The notes under the pieces: model-generated
Seen by the model: only the letters and a program-made list of their open reading frames with translations
Database searches by the model: none
What the model was told of the DNA's origin: nothing
Shown: positions 1 to 5,406 of the stretch, piece after piece
Layout: every line of letters starts with the position of its first letter
Position numbering within the stretch: the stretch's first letter is position 1
Source of the DNA: Chloroflexota bacterium
GTDB taxonomy: Bacteria > Chloroflexota > Dehalococcoidia > Lucifugimonadales > Australimonadaceae
Direction of reading: 5' to 3'
DNA: 7,336 bases
Assembly: GCA_027625205.1 (NCBI GenBank)
Contig: JAQBVZ010000032.1
Coordinates: forward strand, 1 to 7,336
Program-made: the position numbers and the translations under genes

Positions 1-1125
1 AGGGAATACGTCCTTGCATGCGCCACACAATGACGACGCAAACGGGAGCTCTTTGCCCTCATCCATGCCAACCAACAAGGGCGTGAGAATCGCGCCAATG
101 GGACCTGAGTACACCCAGCCGTAAGCGTGGCCGCCCACCTTCTGGTACACGGGACAGGTATTCAGACATGCGCCGCAGCGGATGCACTGGAGCACCTCTC
201 GCATCTCCGGGTCCTTCAACACGTTCATGCGGCCGTTGTCCACCAAAACAAGGTGGAACTCCTCTGGGCCGTCCTCGTCAGTCGCTGAGCGGGGCCCGCC
301 CACGAACGTAGTGTAGGTAGAGATGCGCTGGCCGGTTGCGGAGCGAGGCAACAACCTGATGAACGTGGCCAGGTCTTCCAACGCGGGCACCACTTTTTCC
401 ATGCCTGCCAGGGTCACCTGCACTCTAGGCACTGAGGTTGTCATGCGCCCGTTGCCCTCGTTAGTTACCAGCATCACCGTGCCGGTCTCCGCCACAATGA
501 AGTTGGCTCCGGTGATGCCCATGTCTGCGGTGGCAAATTTGTCACGCAATTCATCCCGGGCAGTACGGCAAAGCTCTTCAATCTCATTGGTTGGTTGGGA
601 CTTCAGCCAGTCGTGGAAGAGATCGGAGACCTGCTCCTTGGACTTGTGCAATGCAGGGGCAATGATGTGAAAGGGCGTCTCTTTGGCAAGCTGGATGATG
701 TACTCCCCAAGGTCCGTCTCCACCGGCTCAATGCCGTTGGCCTCCAGCACCTGGTTGATACCAATCTCCTCAGAGACCATGGACTTGCTCTTGACCACGC
801 GCTTCACGTCATGGCGCTTGGCAATCTCCAAAACAATCTTGTTGGCCTCATCCGCATCCTTGGCAAAGTGGACGTGGCCGCCGTTCCTGGTAACTGACTT
901 ATCCACCAACTCAAGGTAGTAGTCAAGATTGGCCAGCGTCTGTTGTTTAATGGACCGGGCCCGCTCCCGCAACTGCTCCCAGACTGGCTCCGTGACCTCT
1001 TCTACCGCAGCGTCACGCAGGTCCGCGAAGCCGTGGACCACACGGCCCAAGAGCCGCTGGAGCCCCTTGTCATCCAAAGCTGACTTGGAGGCTGATTGGA
1101 ATGCCTTGCTCTTAACCTCACTCAT
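1..1125 (-). CDS. lutB: LutB-like lactate utilization iron-sulfur protein, C-terminus cut by window edge
   Basis: The frame is open from an ATG at 1125-1123 to base 1 (375 codons) with no stop, so the C-terminus lies outside the window; full LutB proteins are usually about 470 residues. Seen: a helical N-terminus, then a LUD-type domain (about residues 70-300, with MGITGANFIVAETGT and VTNEGNGRM), then a ferredoxin-type cluster motif C314-x2-C317-x2-C320-x3-C324-P followed by the family signature GGHAYG and GPIGAILTPLL. A second cluster motif begins at about 364 but reads S-x2-C367-x2-C370-x3-F374-P, so two of its four usual cysteine positions are not cysteine. In the family, LutB is a cytoplasmic electron-transfer subunit that works with LutA and LutC to oxidise L-lactate to pyruvate. 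The ATG overlaps the lutA stop by one base (TAATG), which points to translational coupling. lutC is not visible and may lie beyond the left edge. Confidence 0.93.
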   Translation of the reverse strand, partial: MSEVKSKAFQSASKSALDDKGLQRLLGRVVHGFADLRDAAVEEVTEPVWEQLRERARSIKQQTLANLDYYLELVDKSVTRNGGHVHFAKDADEANKIVLEIAKRHDVKRVVKSKSMVSEEIGINQVLEANGIEPVETDLGEYIIQLAKETPFHIIAPALHKSKEQVSDLFHDWLKSQPTNEIEELCRTARDELRDKFATADMGITGANFIVAETGTVMLVTNEGNGRMTTSVPRVQVTLAGMEKVVPALEDLATFIRLLPRSATGQRISTYTTFVGGPRSATDEDGPEEFHLVLVDNGRMNVLKDPEMREVLQCIRCGACLNTCPVYQKVGGHAYGWVYSGPIGAILTPLLVGMDEGKELPFASSLCGACKDVFP

Positions 1126-1886
1126 TAGGCGCGTCCCCCGTCCTGGGCCAGCAGCTCGGCCAGGTGCATGGGCTTCGCCTTCATGTTGCGACGGCTCATG
1201 GCCCCGCCCATCTGCATGAGGCAACCACTGTCATTGGCCACCACCACGTCCGCACCGCTGGCCTCAATGGCCTGAAGCTTGCTGTCCAGGATGGCAGTGG
1301 AGATATGCGGGAACTTTACAGAGAAGAGGCCGCCAAAACCGCAACAGGCCTGTGATGCTTCCATTTCCACAAGCTCAACTCCCTTGACGGCTTGAATGAG
1401 TGACCGTGGTTGGTCTTCATCGTGGAGCTCTCGAAGCAAGTGGCAGGCGTCGTGGTAGGTGACCTTGCCCGCGAATGACGCGCCAACGTCCGTGACTTCA
1501 AGCACGTTCACAATGAACTCAGAGAATTCATAGGTGCGGGAGACCAGATCCTCAGCACGGGCCAAAGCATCTGCATCGTCAGCGAAAAGCTCGGAATAGA
1601 AGGAACGCACCATGCTGCCACAGGAGCCTGACGGCACAATCACGTAGTCGTTCCCGTCAAACACGTCCAGGAAACGGCGTGCCAGGTCAGTGGCCTCCTG
1701 CCGGTAGCCTCCGTTGAAGAAGGGCTGGCCACAGCAGGTCTGGGCTTCAGGGAAGCTCACGTCAACGCCAAGGCGGCGGAGCACCTTGACCACAGCTTCG
1801 CCCACCTGGGGATAGAACTGATCAATGGTGCAGGTGATGAACAGAGACGCTTTGATGGACTGACGACCACGACGGGTCTGGTGCAT
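1125..1886 (-). CDS. lutA: LutA-like (Fe-S)-binding protein with two cysteine-rich CCG domains
   Basis: The 253-residue protein has the two-domain CCG architecture of LutA/GlpC/HdrB-type subunits. Domain 1 contains C19 (LFITCT), C51-C52 (TCCGQPFFNGG) and C89 (PSGSCGSM). Domain 2 contains C148 (YHDACHL), C181-C182 (ACCGFGG) and C222 (NDSGCLMQMGG). These cysteines normally ligate iron-sulfur clusters. Known role: a subunit of the LutABC complex, which converts L-lactate to pyruvate in the cytoplasm. The usual family N-terminus begins close to the 'SLFxTC' strand. This ORF carries about 12 extra basic residues before it (MHQTRRGRQSIK), and no good SD precedes the ATG, yet no other ATG/GTG/TTG start is available before the upstream in-frame stop at 1911-1913. 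The gene is followed directly by lutB with a one-base overlap. Function is confident; the exact start is less so. Confidence 0.92.
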   Translation of the reverse strand: MHQTRRGRQSIKASLFITCTIDQFYPQVGEAVVKVLRRLGVDVSFPEAQTCCGQPFFNGGYRQEATDLARRFLDVFDGNDYVIVPSGSCGSMVRSFYSELFADDADALARAEDLVSRTYEFSEFIVNVLEVTDVGASFAGKVTYHDACHLLRELHDEDQPRSLIQAVKGVELVEMEASQACCGFGGLFSVKFPHISTAILDSKLQAIEASGADVVVANDSGCLMQMGGAMSRRNMKAKPMHLAELLAQDGGRA

Positions 1887-2005
1887 AGCACCGCAACGGT
1901 AGCAGACAGGTCATGGGCTGACAAGGGCGGCAGAGACAAAACGTCAATCGCTTGCGCATCCTTTCGTCCTGAGGCTCTCGAAGGGCAACAGGAGAAGCGT
2001 CGTTC
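1887..2005. other. Intergenic gap between DUF4395 gene and lutA
   Basis: This 119-base stretch contains no ORF I would call. It holds the palindromic repeat described separately. On the minus strand a TTGACG hexamer (about 1943-1948) could be a -35 element for lutA, but no convincing -10 follows at the right distance. I see no rho-independent terminator, so transcription from the DUF4395 promoter could continue into lutA. Confidence 0.4.
1960..1986. repeat. Short palindromic interspersed-repeat-like element
   Basis: Read on the plus strand, the element opens with CCTTTCG and closes with CGAAGGG. These arms pair over seven positions (one G-T wobble) around a CCTGAGG-containing centre. From memory, closely similar sequences of the 'CCTTCGAGAGCCTCAGG' type recur between genes in many uncultured bacterial genomes, including Chloroflexota. 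Only one copy is visible here, so its status as a dispersed repeat cannot be shown from this window. It sits in the gap between DUF4395 and lutA, a typical place for such elements. Confidence 0.45.
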
Positions 2006-2584
2006 TTAGGAGGTTGCTTGCTTCTGGGCCTGCTCAGCCTCAAAGGCCGCTATGGCCTCTTCCGCGTACTGGATATTGTTGCAACGCTCACAAACATCGT
2101 CAGGGATGACACCCCAGCGCATGAGATAGCCAAAAACAAAGCACCCGGTGCAGAAGCCAACAAAGGCCTCCAGTGCCGCGAAGAAGATAAGCACGCCCAC
2201 TACCGCGTAGGCAGCTCCCACCAGCCCGAAGCCATAGGCCAGCACAACGGCAGTCACGGAGAAGACCAGGCCAACCGTCTGAGCAAACCGCTTGGGCGGA
2301 CCGGCAACTGCCCTGTTGCGCTTAAGGAGCTTGGGAGCAATGAGCTTCGTGGCAAGCATCCCCATGGGACTCAGGCTGGGGCCCGTAAGCACACGGGCCA
2401 AAAAACCGTACGCTAGCACAAAGAGCAGCCAGCGGACGTCAAACAGGACGATAGCTAGAGCAAGCACCACCACCATGGCGGCCACGCTCCTGGCGGCATA
2501 CTCGTTCACCGGGTGAGGAAAGCTGAAGGTCTCACGCAACCATCCCCGGCCAGAACCATCACTTGTTGCAACGTTGGTCGCCAT
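2006..2584 (-). CDS. DUF4395 family integral membrane protein
   Basis: This 192-residue protein matches the DUF4395 pattern as I know it: a 'FPHPVNEYAARSVA' opening, a paired hydrophobic segment at about residues 33-62, a central loop ending in GPPKRFAQ (about 96-103), a second hydrophobic pair at about 105-155, and a conserved FCTGCF motif (about 143-148) whose two cysteines are the only ones in the membrane part. A third pair, CERC (about 165-168), lies in the C-terminal tail, which ends in a charged helix. The biochemical role of the family is unknown. In actinobacteria, DUF4395 genes often lie near thioredoxin-like and sulfurtransferase genes (from memory), suggesting a link to sulfur or thiol chemistry. 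The start is supported by GAGGAG at 2595-2600, ten bases upstream of the ATG. The gene lies downstream of a promoter, a cysteine-rich leader ORF and a terminator, so it is probably controlled by attenuation. Confidence 0.9.
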   Translation of the reverse strand: MATNVATSDGSGRGWLRETFSFPHPVNEYAARSVAAMVVVLALAIVLFDVRWLLFVLAYGFLARVLTGPSLSPMGMLATKLIAPKLLKRNRAVAGPPKRFAQTVGLVFSVTAVVLAYGFGLVGAAYAVVGVLIFFAALEAFVGFCTGCFVFGYLMRWGVIPDDVCERCNNIQYAEEAIAAFEAEQAQKQATS

Positions 2585-2613
2585 TGAAGTCTGTCTCCTC
2601 GTAATCGGCTGGC

Positions 2614-2630
2614 CTAGTCACATGGACTAG
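2614..2630. repeat. Small inverted repeat between terminator and DUF4395 SD
   Basis: CTAGTC and GACTAG form a perfect six-base inverted repeat with a five-base loop. In the minus-strand transcript it would be a small hairpin just after the terminator and about 14 bases before the SD. It could protect the 5' part of read-through RNA or be of no consequence. It does not overlap the SD. Confidence 0.5.
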
Positions 2631-2642
2631 ATTTTTGACAAT

Positions 2643-2685
2643 AAAAAAGCCCCCGTCCATATGGTGTCCATAGGCTGACGGGGGC
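2643..2685 (-). terminator. Intrinsic terminator (attenuator) upstream of DUF4395
   Basis: On the minus strand GCCCCCGTC (2685-2677) and GACGGGGGC (2657-2649) form a perfect nine-base-pair stem. The loop holds a further TATGG/CCATA stem (2672-2668 with 2664-2660). Six T residues (2648-2643) follow immediately. This is a textbook rho-independent terminator. It lies after the leader promoter and before the DUF4395 start codon, so it would abort transcription of that gene unless antitermination occurs. It would also end transcripts coming from the histidine-kinase operon. Confidence 0.9.
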
Positions 2686-2717
2686 GTCCCTGAACTGGGA
2701 TGCCTTTGGCCTATGGA
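2667..2717 (-). promoter_or_regulatory. Putative antiterminator of the cysteine leader
   Basis: On the minus strand TCCATAGGC (2717-2709) is perfectly complementary over nine bases to GCCTATGGA (2675-2667), which lies in the loop and inner stem of the terminator. The enclosed RNA can form a second hairpin, GGC-A-TCCC with GGGA-C-GCC (2704-2697 with 2690-2683), which takes the first three bases of the terminator's 5' arm. The two structures are therefore largely exclusive alternatives. The 5' strand contains the leader peptide's stop codon (CCA-TAG-GC), so a terminating ribosome would cover it. Pairing is read from sequence; the regulatory role is inferred. Confidence 0.7.
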
Positions 2718-2746
2718 ACGTTTATACAGACGCAGGTGCAATACAT
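2711..2746 (-). CDS. Cysteine-rich leader peptide MYCTCVCINVP
   Basis: An ATG at 2746-2744 opens an 11-codon ORF ending at TAG (2713-2711). Three of the eleven residues are Cys, at codons 3, 5 and 7 (TGC, TGC, TGT). The ATG begins nine bases after the -10 hexamer, so the transcript would start at or about three bases before it. There is no room for an SD, and the ORF would be translated as a leaderless or near-leaderless message. By analogy with amino-acid attenuators, ribosome stalling at the Cys codons when Cys-tRNA is scarce should leave the antiterminator strand free. Similar short polycysteine leaderless ORFs have been reported as cysteine-responsive attenuators in mycobacteria (from memory). 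No homology search was possible, and the peptide is too short to be called on sequence alone. Its position relative to the promoter, antiterminator and terminator is the main support. Confidence 0.7.
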   Translation of the reverse strand: MYCTCVCINVP

Positions 2747-2755
2747 AGTAACTTG

Positions 2756-2784
2756 ATAATAGCCAGCAGGTAGCGGTGTGTCAA
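2756..2784 (-). promoter_or_regulatory. Sigma-70-type promoter for the leader and DUF4395
   Basis: On the minus strand a perfect TTGACA (-35, 2784-2779) is followed after exactly 17 bases by TATTAT (-10, 2761-2756), five of six matching TATAAT. The expected start of transcription is an A at about 2749 or the A of the leader ATG at 2746. The promoter lies about 40 bases after the stop codon of the preceding gene on the same strand. Confidence 0.82.
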
Positions 2785-2826
2785 CAAACGGTTATATTAA
2801 CTGCCCTAGCGCGCCTTAATCGACAC

Positions 2827-3855
2827 CTATACCACTGCACCAGGCCACACGCCGCCGCCTGGCTCAGACCCAGGCTCCATCTTGGCCGTGAACTGGTATG
2901 ACAATGACCGCTCATCAAAAAGCTCCTCCGGTACAAGGCGGCGTCGCGTCAGCCCTTGTTCCTGGGCGTACTGGAGGAACTGGTCTATCTCTGCGCGGTT
3001 CGGGCCAAGGCCGTAGGGCCACGGGTCGTCACCAAACATATCCATCGTCTCATCCAGGTAGCCCCGCATCAGGGGAATGGTGTTGGTGCGCTCATTCTGC
3101 AGCCACTGGTATGCCTGTGCCTTTGCCTGATCGTATGCGCGACACAGCTCCACGCCAAAGTCAGGCCACGCTTTGAGCGCTTCATTCGTGGCCACAATCA
3201 CGTGGACAATGGGGTTGAACCCCGTGCGCTTGTAGTAGTCCTTCTGCAACTCCTGCGCGTTTGTATGCAAACGACGCACCTTGTCACGTTGGTCCGGCGG
3301 CACAGGAGGCGTGGCCTCACTCATCAGGCAGTCCGCCGTGCCGTCCAGCAGCCGCTCCATACCCAGGTACGGACTTGGCACGTAGGTGATCTTCACGCCG
3401 TCAGGCAAGGACTGGCGGTCGTCCAATTCAGGAATGGAGGTGGTCCATTCGACCTCTTGAGGTTCGACTCCCGCCTCCTGCAGAGCTGCTCTGTGCCAGA
3501 GAGAAGCGGTGATGAAATACCCCGGCACGTGGACCTTCTTACCACGCAGGTCAGCCAGAGAGTAAATATCACTGTCAGCTCGGACGTAGACGTACTGCTG
3601 CACAAAGAGACGGTCTGGGAACACCGGCACGCCCTTCACTGGGTCACCTTGATCAGTCACAAAAGCGAGGCGCGCCAGAGGGATTTCAGCCGCGTCAAAA
3701 TAGCCCTTCAGCACGCCCATCACGCCCGGCACGCCTGCCGGCACGTGGTTGGCCATGATGTTTTCCATGGGCACCGTGCGGTTGAGCAGTGGCAATGAGC
3801 GGTCAAACTTCTGGATGGCCAGAGTCATTACACGGGATAGCCGTTGGGTCGCCAT
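2827..3855 (-). CDS. 4,5-dihydroxyphthalate decarboxylase-like / substrate-binding-like protein
   Basis: The 342-residue protein opens with 'MTLAIQKFDRSLPLLN' (about residues 10-25) and continues with IPVFP-like VPVFPDRLF (77-84), LADLRGKKVHVPGYFITASLWHR (100-122), DYYKRTGFNPIVH (207-218) and GDDPWPYGLGPNRAEIDQFLQY (275-296). This order is characteristic, as I know it, of the 4,5-dihydroxyphthalate decarboxylase-like family, which shares the periplasmic-binding-protein type II (NMT1/SsuA-like) fold. Many members are not proven decarboxylases. There is no signal peptide, so it is probably cytoplasmic. I chose the ATG at 3855-3853 over one 11 codons upstream because GAGGAG (3868-3863) sits seven bases before it and because the family begins here. 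It is the last gene of a run beginning with a histidine kinase. No phthalate-pathway gene is visible nearby, so substrate and reaction are open; it may be a ligand-binding protein for the sensor or an uptake component. Confidence 0.82.
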   Translation of the reverse strand: MATQRLSRVMTLAIQKFDRSLPLLNRTVPMENIMANHVPAGVPGVMGVLKGYFDAAEIPLARLAFVTDQGDPVKGVPVFPDRLFVQQYVYVRADSDIYSLADLRGKKVHVPGYFITASLWHRAALQEAGVEPQEVEWTTSIPELDDRQSLPDGVKITYVPSPYLGMERLLDGTADCLMSEATPPVPPDQRDKVRRLHTNAQELQKDYYKRTGFNPIVHVIVATNEALKAWPDFGVELCRAYDQAKAQAYQWLQNERTNTIPLMRGYLDETMDMFGDDPWPYGLGPNRAEIDQFLQYAQEQGLTRRRLVPEELFDERSLSYQFTAKMEPGSEPGGGVWPGAVV

Positions 3856-3862
3856 GTCGCGT

Positions 3863-3868
3863 CTCCTC
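3863..3868 (-). promoter_or_regulatory. Shine-Dalgarno deciding the start of the decarboxylase-like gene
   Basis: GAGGAG on the minus strand lies seven bases before the ATG at 3855-3853. The alternative upstream ATG (3888-3886) has no comparable site, and using it would place this SD inside the coding region. Confidence 0.75.
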
Positions 3869-3903
3869 AGGTCGTGATGTGAAGGCAAACTATACCATTC
3901 GTC

Positions 3904-4704
3904 CTACTGCTCTGCTCCACTCTCGATAACGTCGCCAGACTGGTTGACTATGCGATACCCCGTTATCTTCCACACGTAGCCGTCCAGCTTCAGCCAAAAA
4001 CGAACGTCAGCCCCATACGTCAGCGAAGGTATCGATTCGACAGTGGCAGCGTCGTTATTGCGATGAACGGCCCATTCGATACCGTCGTCGCCGCGCATAG
4101 GTAAAGCGCCCGTCACCGCCTCCGTGAACGTCTGCAGCGACTCTCGCTCTTGAAGGCTAGGGTGCGACGCAACGTAGGCAGCCTCGGCGTCATTCCTTTC
4201 AACAGACTTCGCAAAAGCGTCCGCCACGGCAACCGGCGGCGGCTGTATCTGGAACGACAAGCCAAGGCTGATGGCGCCCAGCATGATGGTGAAAATGGCC
4301 GCCAGCCGGAACGCCAGTAGCGCGGTTGGCGAACCCGGGACCAACCTTGACCCAGCTACCGCCCCAAAGGCCCCAGCCAGCACGGCGGGCAGGTAGATAA
4401 CCAAAAGGAACCACCCAGGCTCAAACCATGGCCCGCGTAGGACTGTCACCTCAACAATGAAGAAGCCAAGTAACGGCAATGCAAGCCACAGGCCCCACAG
4501 GTGCGGCCTCCAACGCCATGAGCTTGCGAAAATCAATCCCAGAATGAAGGCGACAAAAGCCACAACAGGAATCGCAGTCATAGTCCCAAACAGATGGTGG
4601 GGGTTGGAGCCCACAATGAGCCCTGGCGCCAGAAGCCCTGCCATGAGGGCCGCGCGCAAGAAGGACGGCAAGAGGTAACTGCGATGCTCACGCAAAAAGT
4701 GCAA
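3904..4704 (-). CDS. Five-helix membrane protein with C-terminal NTF2-like-type tail, unknown function
   Basis: I do not recognise a named family. The 266-residue ORF shows five hydrophobic segments (about residues 18-34, 38-61, 67-90, 96-118 and 130-150) followed by a soluble tail of about 115 residues. The tail begins 'VADAFAKSVERNDAEAAYVASHPSLQ' and ends in strands such as VRFWLKLDGYVWKITGYRIV. This resembles the short NTF2-like domains (DUF4878/DUF4864 type) that hang from membrane anchors, but only by pattern. The start appears to be TTG at 4704-4702, three bases after the response-regulator stop, with AGGAA seven bases upstream inside the end of that gene; this suggests translational coupling. 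The first ATG in the frame would be at codon 21, within helix 1. Being coupled to a two-component pair suggests an accessory or output role, for example at the envelope, but that is inference. Confidence 0.72.
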   Translation of the reverse strand: MHFLREHRSYLLPSFLRAALMAGLLAPGLIVGSNPHHLFGTMTAIPVVAFVAFILGLIFASSWRWRPHLWGLWLALPLLGFFIVEVTVLRGPWFEPGWFLLVIYLPAVLAGAFGAVAGSRLVPGSPTALLAFRLAAIFTIMLGAISLGLSFQIQPPPVAVADAFAKSVERNDAEAAYVASHPSLQERESLQTFTEAVTGALPMRGDDGIEWAVHRNNDAATVESIPSLTYGADVRFWLKLDGYVWKITGYRIVNQSGDVIESGAEQ

Positions 4705-4707
4705 CGG

Positions 4708-5376
4708 CTAGTTCCTGTCCTTCTGATCAGCATCCAACAGACCATGCTGTGCCGCAAAGACTGCAGCTTCACTACGCCGAGAGAGCCCCAGCTTGTCCAG
4801 AATACGACTCACATGATTACGAGCGGTGTTCTCACTGATGATGAGCTTCTCAGCAATCTCCTTGTTGGTCATCCCGCACGCCACCAGCTCCACCACCTCT
4901 CGTTCACGTTCTGAGAGCGTCTCCACCGCGTGGGCGCTCTCCTTCTGCGTAAGAGATGCCAGTCGCTCCATGACCTGCTTTGTCACAGACGGGTCCAGAA
5001 GGCTCTGGCCCCCGGCCACCGCCATGATAGCGCTCAACAGCTCAGAGCGCCCAGCATTTTTGAGCAGATACCCGGATGCCCCAGCCATGATGGCGGCCAT
5101 CACCGCCTCTTCCTCCCCAAAGGAGGTGAGCATGAGCACCCGCACGTCTGGGTGGGCGCTCTTGATGAGCCTGCACGCCTCCGTACCGCTCATTTCACCC
5201 ATCCGTACGTCCATCAAGACTACATCTGGAGGCGGGTTGCCAATGGCCTGAATAGCGTCGTCGCCGGAGCCAGCCTCCGCTATCACCTCAAGGTCTTCCT
5301 CCGGCTCCAGGATGGCCCGCAGTCCGGTGCGCACCACCTCATGGTCATCCACCACCATGATACGAATGTTTGCCAT
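4708..5376 (-). CDS. NarL/LiaR-type response regulator
   Basis: This is a 222-residue two-domain regulator. The receiver domain (about 1-120) has the acidic pair D10-D11, the phospho-acceptor D56 in VVLMDVRMG, T84 and K106 in LLKN. All key residues of a phosphorylatable receiver are present. The C-terminal LuxR/GerE helix-turn-helix (about 154-215) reads LSEREREVVELVACGMTNKEIAEKLIISENTARNHVSRILDKLGLSRR, typical of the family. It would be phosphorylated by the kinase encoded 30 bases upstream and would bind DNA as a dimer in the cytoplasm. The ATG is preceded by GAGGTG at about 5383-5388. Its targets are unknown; its own operon and the divergent hydrolase are natural candidates. The name LiaR/DegU/NarL cannot be narrowed further from sequence alone. 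Confidence 0.95.
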   Translation of the reverse strand: MANIRIMVVDDHEVVRTGLRAILEPEEDLEVIAEAGSGDDAIQAIGNPPPDVVLMDVRMGEMSGTEACRLIKSAHPDVRVLMLTSFGEEEAVMAAIMAGASGYLLKNAGRSELLSAIMAVAGGQSLLDPSVTKQVMERLASLTQKESAHAVETLSEREREVVELVACGMTNKEIAEKLIISENTARNHVSRILDKLGLSRRSEAAVFAAQHGLLDADQKDRN

Positions 5377-5406
5377 TGCCTCACCTCTCTAATCGTAGCC
5401 CTACAT

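Noticed and set aside
2614..2640. Plus-strand hairpin CTAGTC/GACTAG followed by ATTTTTG as a terminator
   Set aside because: The stem is only six AT-containing base pairs, and there is no plus-strand gene upstream to terminate.
2559..2741. 60-codon minus-strand frame with a TTG start across the leader
   Set aside because: It runs through the terminator hairpin and into the DUF4395 start in another frame, has a weak start and no SD, and its translation looks random. The 11-codon ATG ORF fits the regulatory layout far better.
2641..2750. Known metabolite riboswitch in the DUF4395 leader (c-di-GMP, ZTP, TPP, SAM and T-box considered)
   Set aside because: None of the conserved cores is present (no GGTGGTACCGCG T-box sequence and no c-di-GMP GGGCAAACC segment). 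The peptide-based attenuator explains the leader without a ligand-binding domain.
2956..3798. 280-codon open frame on the plus strand
   Set aside because: It lies entirely antisense to the decarboxylase-like gene, which has family motifs and an SD. The plus-strand translation is rich in His, Arg, Val and Gln with no recognisable domain.
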